This document shows positions 24,196-34,099 of a DNA stretch of 64,000 nt, piece by piece (the stretch's first letter is position 1; every line of letters begins with the position of its first letter). Source of the DNA: Blautia sp. An81 (lineage in GTDB: Bacteria; Bacillota; Clostridia; Lachnospirales; Lachnospiraceae); contig NZ_NFHH01000014.1 of assembly GCF_002161285.1 (NCBI RefSeq), positions 1-64,000 of the forward strand, given 5' to 3'. A program made the position numbers and the translations under genes. The notes beneath the pieces are model-generated. The model ran no database searches, was not told the DNA's origin, and was given only the letters and a program-made list of their open reading frames with translations.

Positions 24196-24421
24196 TCATC
24201 CTCTTTTTTTGAATTTTACACTTTCTAAAATCTTTTCTGTCTCTTCTATAGATTTGAGGATTTCTGCTGCTCTTGTACCAGCCTTCCGGTTCTGGTAAGC
24301 CCACTGAAACAGGGCATTCTCCAGCCCGCCTTTCTTTTTCCCCATAAATTCCCCCCAAAAAATCTTCTATATAATATATGATGTCATAGGAAGAAAGGTC
24401 CTGGATATCTGACCTGCTCAT
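24196..24421 (-). pseudogene. Small gene split between two frames, or two overlapping small genes
   Basis: From the ATG at 24421 one frame reads MSRSDIQDLSSYDIIYYIEDFLGG and then degenerates. A second frame starts at an ATG at 24345 with GGGGGGAATTT before it and reads MGKKKGGLENALFQWAYQNR..ESVKFKKRG to a stop at 24196 (49 residues). The frames meet at a T6-G6 run; removing one base would join them into a natural-looking protein of about 75 residues. Either the gene is frameshifted, the frames are joined by slippage, or only the 24345-24196 frame is real. It lies downstream of trmB after a hairpin. No function is recognised. Confidence 0.5.
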
Positions 24422-24435
24422 CTGGGACGCTGTAT

Positions 24436-24475
24436 CGGAAAATAATCGCCCAGCGTATCAACGCCCGGCGATCAT
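24436..24475 (-). terminator. Hairpin at the end of trmB
   Basis: On the minus strand ATCGCC.GGCGT TGAT ACGC..GGCGAT, overlapping the trmB stop codon and followed by TATTTTCC; a moderate terminator. Confidence 0.5.
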
Positions 24476-25111
24476 TTTATAGATAGGGTTCCCCATAGAG
24501 GAAAATTTCTCTTCATATTCTGTCATTACATTTCCTTCATTCATAGACGGGTCGTGATGAAGGTCAAAGGTATGGGCCATAAGTTTCCATCCTGCTTCCT
24601 CTGTTTCTTCCAGAGAAAACTCAAAGAGAGGACGGTTATCTGTCTTAAATTCCACTACCCCACGGGGAGCCAAAATCTGGTCATACCGCTGAAAAAACTG
24701 CCGGGAAGTAAGCCGCCTCTTAGCGTGGCGTTCCTTAGGCCAGGGATCAGAAAAGTTTAAATAAATTCTATCTATTTCATTCTTATCAAATATCAGCGGG
24801 AGTTCCCTGGCGTCCATCCGGATAAAACGGAGATTTTCCGGAGCAGTTCCCTCCTCCGCCTTTTCTTCCATTTTCTGAACAGCCCTGAGAAGAACACTGT
24901 CATACATCTCGATCCCCAGATAATTGATTTCTGGATTCAAATCCGCCATTTCCATAAGAAATCGGCCCTTTCCCATTCCAACCTCTATATGTATGGGATT
25001 GCTGTTCCCAAAAACCTCTTTCCAGTTTCCCCTCTTTTCCTGAAGCTCATGAACTACAAATCTATTATTTTCAATGGTTTCTTTCGCTCCCGGTATGTTT
25101 CTTAATCTCAT
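24458..25111 (-). CDS. trmB: tRNA (guanine46-N7)-methyltransferase
   Basis: A 217-residue SAM-dependent enzyme that makes m7G46 in tRNA variable loops. Visible motifs are EVGMGKGRFLMEMA (SAM-binding motif I), NYLGIEMYDSVLLRA, LNFSDPWPKERHAKRRLT (the TrmB signature with the catalytic Asp and basic patch) and the C-terminal TEYEEKFSSMGNPIYKM. Full length for the family. Confidence 0.97.
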   Translation of the reverse strand: MRLRNIPGAKETIENNRFVVHELQEKRGNWKEVFGNSNPIHIEVGMGKGRFLMEMADLNPEINYLGIEMYDSVLLRAVQKMEEKAEEGTAPENLRFIRMDARELPLIFDKNEIDRIYLNFSDPWPKERHAKRRLTSRQFFQRYDQILAPRGVVEFKTDNRPLFEFSLEETEEAGWKLMAHTFDLHHDPSMNEGNVMTEYEEKFSSMGNPIYKMIAGR

Positions 25112-25264
25112 GGTATTCCTGCCTTTCCTGATTTACAAAAAAGAGTATACATGATTTTCCATGGGTATTTCAAGTACATTTCCCGAATTCCTGCCTTACC
25201 CCTTTTCTTTTCTGATTTGTTGATGCAATTTTATGTTTTTTCCTGTTTTTTCCTTGGATTTTAT

Positions 25265-25293
25265 ATGACTTTTCTCTAAAAATGGTGTATGAT
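25265..25293 (+). promoter_or_regulatory. Candidate promoter of the V-type ATPase operon
   Basis: ATGACT (25265-25270), 17 bases, TATGAT (25288-25293). The flank AAAATGGTGTATGATA resembles the promoter before the acyltransferase gene (18376-18391). Confidence 0.45.
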
Positions 25294-25324
25294 AAGTGGT
25301 AGTAATTTACGAGGAGGAAATTCT

Positions 25325-25636
25325 ATGGAAGACATCATCAACAAACTGGCTGAAATAGAAGCTGCTGCCTCTCACATCATGGATGATGTGTCGGAACAGA
25401 AGAAACAGCTGGCTTTGGAATATGACCAGGCAGTTCAGGATTTTGACCGGGCCATAGACGAAGAAACCCAAAAAAAGACAGCCAGTATCAGGAAAGAGCT
25501 GGAAGTCCGGATGAAGGAAAAGCTTTCTCATCAGGAATCTGAAACAGCCCGTACACTGAAGCAGATGGAGGACCACTATGAGGAACACCATAAAGACCTG
25601 GCTGCTCAAATATATAACCGAATATTAAGGATGTGA
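25325..25636 (+). CDS. V-type ATPase peripheral-stalk subunit (G/H, AhaH/NtpF-like)
   Basis: A 103-residue, highly charged, all-helical protein (EIEAAASHIMDDVSEQKKQ, then long Glu/Lys/Gln heptads), the expected right-handed coiled coil of the peripheral stalk that pairs with subunit E. It begins the V-ATPase operon, 4 bases before subunit C. ACGAGGAGGAAATTCT precedes the ATG at 25325; an in-frame ATG at 25289 has no such site and overlaps the promoter. Confidence 0.8.
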   Translation: MEDIINKLAEIEAAASHIMDDVSEQKKQLALEYDQAVQDFDRAIDEETQKKTASIRKELEVRMKEKLSHQESETARTLKQMEDHYEEHHKDLAAQIYNRILRM

Positions 25637-25640
25637 GACT

Positions 25641-26681
25641 ATGGGAAATCTGCTTTCTTACAGCGGTCTGTCCACTAAAATCCGGGCCATGCAGAGCAAG
25701 CTTGTCGGCGAGTCCCAGTTTCAGGAAATCGCTCAGATGGACTCTGTTCCCCAGGTAATGGCCTATCTGAAAAAGCAGCCTGGATTTTCCGATTTATGGG
25801 CAGATTTAGATGAGAACAGCCTTCACAGAGGAGACATTGAAAAGCTCCTCCTTCACACCGTCCATCAAAATTTTGCCAAACTATACCGTTTTGCTAATCC
25901 TGAACAGAGGACTTTCATGAAACTCTATTTTAAAAGATACGAGATTGCTATTATGAAAGACTGTCTGCGGAAGGTATTCGATGAAGGACGGGGCGAGCTG
26001 GATCTCTCTATTTTTAAATCCTTTTTTGACCAGCACTCGAAGCTGAATATCGAAAGGCTTAGCGAAGCCCCTGCCATAGAGAGCTTTGTAGAAGAGCTGA
26101 AGGGTACAGAATACTATGCCCCTTTAAAAAAGCTGAGCAATGATTTCACCCCTTCTCTCTTTGACTATGGTATGGCTCTGGATCAATACTACTTTGCCAA
26201 TATCTGGTCGGTAAAGGAGAAGCTGTTCAAAAAAAGGGATCTTGCGGAGATTACCACTGCCTACGGCAATAAATTTGACATGCTGAATCTTCAGTGGATC
26301 TACCGCTCAAAAAAATATTATCATATGTCGCCGGCAGATATCTATGCACTGCTGATTCCGGTGCACTACCGGCTCTCAAAAAATGACATTACTGCTTTGG
26401 TGGAGGCTTCCGACCTGGAAGAATTCCGCCGGGCCCTGGATACCACTTATTACAAAAAACGTTTTCCCGAACTTGCCCCGGAAAAACTGGAAGAATTCTA
26501 TAATCTGAATCTGAAAACAATTATAGAAAAAGAGGCAAGGAATTATCCACACTCAGTAATTGTGATATATTCTTATCTTTATCACAAGGAACACGAAGTA
26601 GACAGGCTGACCACGGCCATAGAATGTGTCCGTTATGGACTTTCGCCTGCTGAGACACTGGATTATATTCATAAAACGTAA
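25641..26681 (+). CDS. ntpC: V-type ATPase subunit C (V0 d / AC39-like)
   Basis: A 346-residue soluble subunit that caps the rotor ring and links it to the central stalk. The pattern of many short helices with LLHTVHQNFAKLYRFANPEQRTF and the closing AIECVRYGLSP is typical of vATP-synt_AC39 proteins. TGTGAGACT precedes the ATG, immediately after the upstream stop. Identified by order and composition more than by a single motif. Confidence 0.9.
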   Translation: MGNLLSYSGLSTKIRAMQSKLVGESQFQEIAQMDSVPQVMAYLKKQPGFSDLWADLDENSLHRGDIEKLLLHTVHQNFAKLYRFANPEQRTFMKLYFKRYEIAIMKDCLRKVFDEGRGELDLSIFKSFFDQHSKLNIERLSEAPAIESFVEELKGTEYYAPLKKLSNDFTPSLFDYGMALDQYYFANIWSVKEKLFKKRDLAEITTAYGNKFDMLNLQWIYRSKKYYHMSPADIYALLIPVHYRLSKNDITALVEASDLEEFRRALDTTYYKKRFPELAPEKLEEFYNLNLKTIIEKEARNYPHSVIVIYSYLYHKEHEVDRLTTAIECVRYGLSPAETLDYIHKT

Positions 26682-26699
26682 GAACTCGGAGGTGATTAC

Positions 26700-28658
26700 A
26701 TGATCGAGAAGATGAAGTTCCTGAGTATCACGGGACCTAAGACGGATATTGACCGGGTGGTAAACGATTATCTTTCCAAATATGAGATCCATCTGGAAAA
26801 CGCCATGGCCCAGCTTACTCAGGTCCAGCATTTATCTCCCTATATCCAGATCAATCCCTACAGAGATCTGCTGGCAAAGGTAAATGAATTTGCCAGCCTG
26901 CTGGGAAGCACAAAAAATATCCCTATTCAGGATATTTCTCTGGAAGAAATCCAGCCCCTGCTGGACTCCCTGGGAGAAAGGATTTCAAAGCTGCGTCAGG
27001 AATGTGATGCCATTATGGCGGAGCGTTCCTCTATTGCTGAGGATCTGAACCGACTCTCCCCTTTTTCTTCTCTGCCTGAAGATGTGGATAAACTGGTCCA
27101 TTATCGTTTCGTCCAGGTACGGTTTGGAAGAATCCAAAGGGAATATTATGAGAAATTCAAAACCTATGTATATGACGACCTGGACACCATGTTCTATCCC
27201 TGCAGGGAAGATTCCGATTATGTCTGGGGATTGTATTTCGTTCTCTGGACCAAAATGGAAAAAGTAGACGCCGTATTCTCTTCCATGCACTTTGAGCGTA
27301 CCTATTTAAAGAAAGATTACTATCATGGTACGCCTCAGGCTCTCTGCGCGGAGTATGAGAAAAAACTGGAAAATCTCCGCAGAGAGTACGACAGCCGGCA
27401 GGATGAGATTCAAAAGCTTCTGGAAAGAGACGCTTCAAAGATCCTTTCCGCCCAGGCAGCCTTAAATGCTCTATCCACAAACTTTGACGTGCGGAAAGTA
27501 GCCGCCTGTGTAAAAGAGCATCAGGAAACCTTCTATATATTATGCGGATGGATGACAGAAAAAGATGCCTCTGCCTTTATGAAGGATATTGAAGATGACC
27601 CTAACCTTTTCTGCGTGGTAGAAGATGATAAAAACAAAATAAGCTGCAAGCCCCCCACAAAGCTGAAAAACCCTAAAGTCTTCAAGCCTTTTGAAATGTA
27701 TGTGAAGATGTATGGACTTCCTGATTATCATGAATTAGATCCTACTGTTTTTGTGGCGATCACTTATTCCTTTATCTTCGGCGTTATGTTTGGGGATGTG
27801 GGCCAGGGCCTTCTTTTAGCAATCGGAGGATTCCTGTTATATAAGAAGAAACATTTAGATCTGGCAGCTATTATCGGTACCGCCGGTATCTTTTCCACCT
27901 TTTTCGGATTTATGTTCGGCAGCGTCTTTGGATTCGAGGATATCATAGACGCCCTATGGCTAAGGCCTGCAGAGGCCATGACCCTGGTCCCGGGACTTGG
28001 AAATATGAACACTATCTTTGTGGCAGCCATTATCTTTGGTATGTTCCTGATCCTGCTGACTATGGTCTTCCACATTATAAATGCTGTTAAGGCTAAAGAT
28101 GTGGAAGGTACCTGGTTTGACCAGAATGCGGTGTGCGGGCTGATATTCTACGGAACTCTGACCGTTTCTGCAATCCTGCTGCTCACAGGAAATCCACTTC
28201 CTGCAGCTGCAGTGCTGGTGGTGCTTTTCGCGGTTCCTCTGATCATAATCATGCTGAAGGAGCCCATTACCCGGCTGGCAGAGAAGAAAACTCCTTCCAT
28301 TGAAGGCAGCAAGCCTATGTTCTTTGTGCAGAGTTTCTTTGAACTTTTTGAAATTATGCTGAGTTTTCTTTCGAATACTCTTTCCTTTGTGCGTATCGGA
28401 GCTTTCGCCGTAAGCCACGCAGCCATGATGGGAGTTGTCCTTATGCTGGCTGGCGCAGAAGGGGGCGGCAGTACAAACTGGCTCATCATCGTTCTGGGAA
28501 ATCTTTTTGTATGCGCTATGGAGGGCCTGATCGTAGGAATCCAGGTACTCCGTCTGGAATACTACGAAATGTTCAGCCGCTTCTACAAGGGCAGCGGAAA
28601 GGAATTCCGTCCTTTCTTAAAACGTGTAAACCGCAAAGGTTCATCAGACCAGGCATAG
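26700..28658 (+). CDS. ntpI: V-type ATPase subunit I (stator, a-subunit)
   Basis: A 652-residue protein: a cytoplasmic helical N-terminal half (about 1-350) and a C-terminal half with about seven membrane helices. The conserved region includes FIFGVMFGDVGQGL, the FSFFELFEIMLSFLSNT stretch, FVRIGAFAVSHAAM with the essential Arg that faces the rotor Glu, and ALEGLIVGIQ-like text near the end (MEGLIVGIQVLRLEYYE). It forms the ion half-channels. A GGAGGTGATTAC ribosome site precedes it. Confidence 0.96.
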   Translation: MIEKMKFLSITGPKTDIDRVVNDYLSKYEIHLENAMAQLTQVQHLSPYIQINPYRDLLAKVNEFASLLGSTKNIPIQDISLEEIQPLLDSLGERISKLRQECDAIMAERSSIAEDLNRLSPFSSLPEDVDKLVHYRFVQVRFGRIQREYYEKFKTYVYDDLDTMFYPCREDSDYVWGLYFVLWTKMEKVDAVFSSMHFERTYLKKDYYHGTPQALCAEYEKKLENLRREYDSRQDEIQKLLERDASKILSAQAALNALSTNFDVRKVAACVKEHQETFYILCGWMTEKDASAFMKDIEDDPNLFCVVEDDKNKISCKPPTKLKNPKVFKPFEMYVKMYGLPDYHELDPTVFVAITYSFIFGVMFGDVGQGLLLAIGGFLLYKKKHLDLAAIIGTAGIFSTFFGFMFGSVFGFEDIIDALWLRPAEAMTLVPGLGNMNTIFVAAIIFGMFLILLTMVFHIINAVKAKDVEGTWFDQNAVCGLIFYGTLTVSAILLLTGNPLPAAAVLVVLFAVPLIIIMLKEPITRLAEKKTPSIEGSKPMFFVQSFFELFEIMLSFLSNTLSFVRIGAFAVSHAAMMGVVLMLAGAEGGGSTNWLIIVLGNLFVCAMEGLIVGIQVLRLEYYEMFSRFYKGSGKEFRPFLKRVNRKGSSDQA

Positions 28659-28698
28659 GTCTCAATAGAAAACAGAAAATATTAGGAGGATTTATATT

Positions 28699-29136
28699 AT
28701 GACAACTATTATCCAAATCACTATTGCAGCAGCTTTGATCTTAAGCATCATCGTTCCCTTTGGAGCATTTTTCCTGGGAGAGAAAAACAAAAAACGTTAC
28801 AAAAAATCTCTGGCAGCCAACTGCTTCTTCTTTTTCGGAACCCTTCTGGTGGGCACTATCGTTATGTTCGGCGGAACTGTAAGCGCTCAGGCTGCTACAG
28901 ACGCTGCAGGTTCCGGTCTGGCAGAAGGCCTTGGATATCTGGGCGCTGCTCTGGTTACAGGTCTTTCCGGCATCGGCTCTGGTATCGCCGTTGCCAGCTC
29001 TGCAAGTGCAGCTCTGGGTGCGATCAGCGAAGACGGCTCTCTGTTTGGTAAGTCTATGATCTTCGTTGCCATGGCAGAAGGTATTGCTCTCTATGGTCTG
29101 ATCATTTCCTTTATGATCCTGGGAAGATTAGGCTGA
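28699..29136 (+). CDS. ntpK: V-type ATPase subunit K (rotor ring proteolipid)
   Basis: A 145-residue four-helix proteolipid that forms the ion-carrying ring. The C-terminal hairpin is canonical: GAALVTGLSGIGSGIAVASSA, then MAEGIALYGLIISFM with the ion-binding Glu127. The N-terminal hairpin (residues 5-27 and 37-62) is hydrophobic but lacks the glycine pattern and the acidic residue, so it is degenerate. No Gln is seen at the expected sodium-ligand position of helix 3, which argues mildly for protons; ion type is not settled. Confidence 0.93.
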   Translation: MTTIIQITIAAALILSIIVPFGAFFLGEKNKKRYKKSLAANCFFFFGTLLVGTIVMFGGTVSAQAATDAAGSGLAEGLGYLGAALVTGLSGIGSGIAVASSASAALGAISEDGSLFGKSMIFVAMAEGIALYGLIISFMILGRLG

Positions 29137-29159
29137 CATATATGGAAGGATGATTTCCT

Positions 29160-29468
29160 ATGAAAATGTTTTTGATCAGTGACAATATTGATACTTACAC
29201 CGGCATGCGTCTGGCCGGGGTGGAAGGCGTAGTTGTCCATGAAAGAGAGGAGCTTAAAAAAGCTCTGGAGGACGCCATCGCCGACAAGGAAAATGGTGTG
29301 ATCCTTCTCACAGAAAAATTTGGAAAGGAATTTCCGGATATCATAGACGATGTCCGGCTGAATCACAGCCTTCCTCTTCTTATAGAGATTCCTGACCGCC
29401 ACGGAACCGGACGGGCCCCCGACTTCATTACTTCCTATGTAAATGAAGCTATCGGACTAAAATTATGA
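29160..29468 (+). CDS. ntpG: V-type ATPase subunit F
   Basis: A 102-residue central-stalk subunit with the Rossmann-like fold of V-ATPase F: MKMFLISDNIDTYTGMRLAGVEG, VILLTEKFGKEFPDII and LPLLIEIPDRHG. It sits on subunit D in the rotor. The order K-F-E-A-B-D is standard. Confidence 0.92.
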   Translation: MKMFLISDNIDTYTGMRLAGVEGVVVHEREELKKALEDAIADKENGVILLTEKFGKEFPDIIDDVRLNHSLPLLIEIPDRHGTGRAPDFITSYVNEAIGLKL

Positions 29469-29484
29469 CAGGAAGGTGATAGGT

Positions 29485-30072
29485 ATGACAACGGAAGAAA
29501 AACTGCAGCACTTTTACGCAGTTTCCATAGAAAGCGCCAAAGAGGAGGCGTCTAAAGCCATTTCTGAATACCGTGCTTCTCTGGAGGAAAACCTGGAAAA
29601 GCATAAAAAAGAAAAGAAAGCGGCTTCGGAAAATCAGTTTAAAATAGAATCGGAAAATGCTGCCAGAGAGATTAACAAAGCCCTCTCTTCAGAGCATCTC
29701 CATATTAAGCGTCGTCTTTCCAAAAAGCATCAGGAACTTGAAGAAAAGCTTTTCGATGAAGTAGAAGACATGCTCCGGGCCTTCATTGCCACTCCCCAGT
29801 ATACAGACTGGCTGGAAGACAAAATAAAAAGAGCCCTTGAGGCTGCTGGAGAGGACCAGATGGAAATCTATCTTTCTGCAGGTGACCAGGCTCTGGCAGA
29901 GGAACTTGAAAAACGCACAGGAATCTGTCCTCTGATCTCCCAGACTTCTTTCCTGGGAGGTATCCGGGCAGTAATCCCCGAAAAAAATATTCTTATTGAC
30001 TACACGCTCCTGACCCTGCTGGAAGGGGAGAAGGAAAACTTTAATTTTGACGGAGGGCTGAAATATGAGTAG
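29485..30072 (+). CDS. ntpE: V-type ATPase subunit E
   Basis: A 195-residue peripheral-stalk subunit: a long N-terminal coiled coil (residues 1-95, Glu/Lys-rich) and a C-terminal globular domain with SFLGGIRAVIPEKNILIDYTLLTLL, the usual end of subunit E. The ATG at 29485 follows GGAAGGTGATAGGT. The stop overlaps the subunit A start by 8 bases. Confidence 0.9.
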   Translation: MTTEEKLQHFYAVSIESAKEEASKAISEYRASLEENLEKHKKEKKAASENQFKIESENAAREINKALSSEHLHIKRRLSKKHQELEEKLFDEVEDMLRAFIATPQYTDWLEDKIKRALEAAGEDQMEIYLSAGDQALAEELEKRTGICPLISQTSFLGGIRAVIPEKNILIDYTLLTLLEGEKENFNFDGGLKYE

Positions 30073-31831
30073 AACTGGTATTATTTACGGCATCAATGGC
30101 CCTGTCATCTATCTAAAAGGAAATACCGGGTTTAAGATGTCCGAAATGGTCCATGTGGGTAAGGAACACCTGGTAGGGGAGGTCATTTCTCTGAAAAAGG
30201 ATACCACTACGGTACAGGTCTTCGAGGAGACCAGCGGCCTGAAACCAGGAGAGACCGTTACTGCCACAGGAGATGCCATTTCCGTAACCCTGGGGCCTGG
30301 AATCCTGGACAATATTTTCGACGGTATACAGAGGCCTCTTTCTGAAATTGCCAGAAGGTCCGGAAAATATATTTCCAGAGGTGTACAGGTAGATTCCCTG
30401 GATACGGAAAAACTCTGGGATGTACACATGACCATTTCTCCGGGAATGGAGGTCTACGGCGGAACCATTATAGCCGAGGTTCCTGAAACCTCTTCTATTG
30501 TCCACAAATCCATGGTTCCTCCAAATATCCATGGAATTGTAAAATCTGTAGTTCCCGATGGTAAATACAATATTACCCAGACCATAGGAGTGCTGACCCT
30601 GGCAGACGGCAGTGATTACGAATTAAAGCTGGCCCAGAAATGGCCGATCCGCGTTCCCCGGCCTACCAGCCGCCGCTATCCGGCCTCTGTGCCCCTGGTC
30701 ACCGGACAGCGTATCCTGGATACTCTGTTTCCTATTGCCAAGGGAGGCACAGCTGCTGTACCCGGAGGTTTCGGAACTGGAAAGACTATGACCCAGCATC
30801 AGATCGCCAAGTGGTCTGATGCAGATATTATCGTATATATCGGCTGCGGCGAGCGCGGCAATGAAATGACTCAGGTACTGGAGGATTTCTCCAAGCTCCA
30901 TGACCCGAAAACAGGAAATCCCCTTATGGCCCGTACAGCCCTGATCGCCAATACTTCCAACATGCCTGTGGCTGCCCGTGAGGCTTCTATCTATACCGGC
31001 ATTACTCTGGCAGAATATTACAGGGATATGGGATATGACGTGGCTATCATGGCTGACTCAACTTCCCGCTGGGCCGAAGCTTTAAGAGAGCTTTCCGGAC
31101 GTCTGGAAGAGATGCCTGCTGAAGAAGGTTTTCCCGCCTATCTGGCCTCCCGTCTCTCTGGTTTTTACGAAAGAGCTGGAATGATGCAGAATTTAAACGG
31201 CACAGAAGGCTCTGTATCCATTATTGGAGCTGTATCTCCTCAGGGAGGAGATTTCTCTGAGCCTGTTACCCAGAACACCAAACGTTTCGTCCGCTGCTTC
31301 TGGGGACTGGATAAGTCTCTGGCCTATGCCCGGCACTTTCCCGCTATTCACTGGCTTACCAGCTACAGCGAATATCTGGGAGACCTGGCTCACTGGTACA
31401 GTGAAAACGTTTCTCCCAAATTTGTGGAAGACCGGAATCAGCTTATGGCTATTCTGAATTCCGAGAGCAGCCTTATGGAGATTGTAAAACTCATCGGAAG
31501 CGACGTGCTCCCTGATGACCAGAAACTTACTCTGGAAATCGCCAGAGTGATCCGCCTGGGCTTTCTCCAGCAGAACGCCTTCCATCCTGACGACACCTGC
31601 GTTTCCCTGGAGAAGCAGTTTAAAATGATGGAGGTCATCCTCTATCTGAACCAGAAATGCAAGATCCTGGTGGGCATGGGAATGCCCGTATCGGTGCTGA
31701 AACGGGAGAACATTTTTGAAAAAGTAATCTCCATTAAATATGATGTTCCCAACGATCATCTGGAAATGATGGATGATTATATGAAAGCCATTGACGATTT
31801 TTATAATACAGTAATGGAAAAGAACGGTTAA
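30065..31831 (+). CDS. ntpA: V-type ATPase catalytic subunit A
   Basis: The 588-residue catalytic subunit. The P-loop [11 protein letters not shown] is near residue 233, followed by [14 protein letters not shown] with the catalytic Glu, [13 protein letters not shown], and the non-homologous insert before the P-loop that separates A from B subunits. It begins [11 protein letters not shown]. It hydrolyses or makes ATP in the soluble V1 head together with subunit B. Confidence 0.98.
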   Translation: MSRTGIIYGINGPVIYLKGNTGFKMSEMVHVGKEHLVGEVISLKKDTTTVQVFEETSGLKPGETVTATGDAISVTLGPGILDNIFDGIQRPLSEIARRSGKYISRGVQVDSLDTEKLWDVHMTISPGMEVYGGTIIAEVPETSSIVHKSMVPPNIHGIVKSVVPDGKYNITQTIGVLTLADGSDYELKLAQKWPIRVPRPTSRRYPASVPLVTGQRILDTLFPIAKGGTAAVPGGFGTGKTMTQHQIAKWSDADIIVYIGCGERGNEMTQVLEDFSKLHDPKTGNPLMARTALIANTSNMPVAAREASIYTGITLAEYYRDMGYDVAIMADSTSRWAEALRELSGRLEEMPAEEGFPAYLASRLSGFYERAGMMQNLNGTEGSVSIIGAVSPQGGDFSEPVTQNTKRFVRCFWGLDKSLAYARHFPAIHWLTSYSEYLGDLAHWYSENVSPKFVEDRNQLMAILNSESSLMEIVKLIGSDVLPDDQKLTLEIARVIRLGFLQQNAFHPDDTCVSLEKQFKMMEVILYLNQKCKILVGMGMPVSVLKRENIFEKVISIKYDVPNDHLEMMDDYMKAIDDFYNTVMEKNG

Positions 31832-31844
31832 GGAGGGACTGGAA

Positions 31845-33230
31845 ATGGCAATAGAATATTTAGGATTAAGCGAGATCAACGGCCCTCTTGTTGTTCTGGA
31901 AGGAATAAGGGACGCCTCCTATGATGAAATCGTAGAATTCCGTGTTGATGACGGAAGCAGAAAGCTGGGACGTATCGTAGAGATTTACGAGGATAAAGCA
32001 GTTATCCAGGTATTCGAGGGCACAGAGAACATGTCCCTTATGAATACCCACACAAGACTCAGCGGACGGCCTATGGAAATCGATCTTTCTCCGGAAATCC
32101 TGGGCCGTACCTTTGATGGCATCGGAAGGCCCATAGACGGCCTGGGACCAGTAGCCGCCGAGGCCCGTCTGAATATTAACGGCCTGCCTCTGAATCCGGT
32201 GACCAGAGAATACCCCAGAAACTTTATCCAGACCGGTATTTCTGCCATCGACGGACTGACCACTCTGATCCGCGGACAGAAGCTGCCTATTTTCTCCGGC
32301 AACGGCCTTCCCCATGACCAGCTGGCGGCCCAGATCGTACAGCAGGCTTCTCTGGGAGGGGACAGTGATGAAAACTTCGCCATTGTCTTTGCGGCAATGG
32401 GTGTAAAATACGACGTAGCGGAATTTTTCCGCCGGACCTTTGAGGAAAGCGGCGTATCTGACCATGTAGTCATGTATCTCAACCTTGCCAACGACCCGGT
32501 GGTGGAAAGACTGATCACTCCAAAGGTAGCTCTCACTGCCGCAGAATATCTGGCTTTTGAGAAGGGCATGCATATCCTGGTAATCCTGACAGATATCACT
32601 TCCTTCTGTGAGGCAATGCGTGAGGTATCCTCCTCAAAAGGAGAGATTCCCTCCAGAAAGGGTTATCCCGGATATCTTTACAGCGAGCTTGCCACTCTGT
32701 ACGAAAGAGCCGGCATCGTAAGAGGGGGAACAGGTTCTGTTACCCAGATTCCTATTCTGACCATGCCTAACGACGATATTACTCATCCTATCCCGGACCT
32801 GACAGGATATATTACCGAGGGACAGATTGTTCTGGAGCGTCAGCTCCATGGACAGGCTATCTATCCCCCTATTAACGTACTGCCCTCTCTTTCCCGTCTG
32901 ATGAAGGATGGTATTGGAGAAGGCTTTACAAGAGAAGATCATCAGGATGTGGCCAACCAGCTTTTCTCCTGTTATGCAAAGGTAGGAGACGCCAGAGCCC
33001 TGGCCTCTGTAATCGGCGAAGATGAGCTCTCCCCTATAGATAAGATCTATCTGAAATTTGGAGAGGCCTTTGAACACGAATTTGTAGGCCAGCGTGCCGA
33101 TGAGAACAGGAGCATCACCGAAACTCTGGACAAAGGCTGGAAACTGCTGGGCATGATACCAAAAGAAGAACTGGACAGAATCGATACTAAGATACTGGAC
33201 AAATACTACAAACCCACACAGGAAGAATAA
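31845..33230 (+). CDS. ntpB: V-type ATPase regulatory subunit B
   Basis: The 461-residue non-catalytic nucleotide-binding subunit. It lacks a full P-loop ([17 protein letters not shown] in its place, as usual), and has [27 protein letters not shown] and [29 protein letters not shown] precedes the ATG. Confidence 0.98.
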   Translation: MAIEYLGLSEINGPLVVLEGIRDASYDEIVEFRVDDGSRKLGRIVEIYEDKAVIQVFEGTENMSLMNTHTRLSGRPMEIDLSPEILGRTFDGIGRPIDGLGPVAAEARLNINGLPLNPVTREYPRNFIQTGISAIDGLTTLIRGQKLPIFSGNGLPHDQLAAQIVQQASLGGDSDENFAIVFAAMGVKYDVAEFFRRTFEESGVSDHVVMYLNLANDPVVERLITPKVALTAAEYLAFEKGMHILVILTDITSFCEAMREVSSSKGEIPSRKGYPGYLYSELATLYERAGIVRGGTGSVTQIPILTMPNDDITHPIPDLTGYITEGQIVLERQLHGQAIYPPINVLPSLSRLMKDGIGEGFTREDHQDVANQLFSCYAKVGDARALASVIGEDELSPIDKIYLKFGEAFEHEFVGQRADENRSITETLDKGWKLLGMIPKEELDRIDTKILDKYYKPTQEE

Positions 33231-33260
33231 GTAAATGTTTCCCAAAAGAGAGGTGATGAT

Positions 33261-33878
33261 ATGGATCCCAATACCTTTCCCACTAAAGGAAACCTGATAT
33301 TGGCAAAGAATTCCCTGGCTCTTTCCAGGCAGGGCTTCGACCTCATGGATAAAAAAAGGAATATTCTTATCCGGGAGCTCATGGAGCTTATCGATCAGGC
33401 CAAAGATATCCAGTCTCAGATTGATATTACTTTCCGTACTGCCTACGCCGCTCTTCAAAAAGCAAATATGGAAATTGGCATCAGCAATGTACAGGAAATC
33501 TCCCGGACAGTTCCCATAGAGAATTCTATTGAGATCAAAACCCGAAGCGTTATGGGAACAGAAATCCCCCTGGTCCGCTATGAACCGGACTCGGGAGCTC
33601 CCACCTATGCCTACTACGGCACAAAAGCCTCTCTGGATGAGGCCAAGGCTGCCTTTGAAAAGGTGAAGGAGCTGACTATCCGTCTGTCTATGGTAGAAAA
33701 TTCTGCCTACCGGCTGGCGGTAAATATCAAGAAAACCCAGAAACGGGCAAATGCTTTGAAAAACATTACTATTCCCAAATTCGAGGCTCTTACAAAGAGC
33801 ATTTCCAATGCTCTGGAAGAGAAAGAAAGGGAAGAATTCACCCGTCTGAAAGTCATTAAGAGGATGCAGAGCGGGTAA
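33261..33878 (+). CDS. ntpD: V-type ATPase subunit D
   Basis: The 205-residue rotor shaft: two long helices forming an antiparallel coiled coil, with PTKGNLILAKNSLALSRQGFDLMDKKR at the start and RRVNALENI-like text (KRANALKNITIPKFE) near the end. It is the last gene of the operon; a strong terminator follows. Confidence 0.95.
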   Translation: MDPNTFPTKGNLILAKNSLALSRQGFDLMDKKRNILIRELMELIDQAKDIQSQIDITFRTAYAALQKANMEIGISNVQEISRTVPIENSIEIKTRSVMGTEIPLVRYEPDSGAPTYAYYGTKASLDEAKAAFEKVKELTIRLSMVENSAYRLAVNIKKTQKRANALKNITIPKFEALTKSISNALEEKEREEFTRLKVIKRMQSG

Positions 33879-33917
33879 CTGAGTAACTGAAAAACTTTCC
33901 ATAAAGAATAAATCTGA

Positions 33918-33966
33918 TAACCGTCCTCTCCGGGCATTAGATATACCGGAGGGACGGTTATTTTAG
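33918..33966 (+). terminator. Terminator of the V-type ATPase operon
   Basis: TAACCGTCC.CTCCGG ... CCGGAGGGACGGTTA, then TTTTAG; a near-perfect stem of 15 pairs. Confidence 0.85.
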
Positions 33967-34099
33967 TAGAGTCTTCTTTTTTAACCGTTCCATTTGCCAA
34001 ATCCGAATCCAAAGTCTAAAAAACAATTTTACTTTATAAGTTTCGGCTGTTTAGCAACCGTATTGAAACGCAAAATAATTTTCTGTCAAAGGAACTCCT

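Noticed and set aside
32634-33902. Long open frame antisense to V-ATPase subunits B and D
   Set aside because: It overlaps two clearly conserved genes on the other strand, has no ribosome site and no family-like text; it is a by-product of their codon use.
33707-34012. Open frame across the end of the V-ATPase operon
   Set aside because: It covers the ntpD end and its terminator on the opposite strand and has no start signal.
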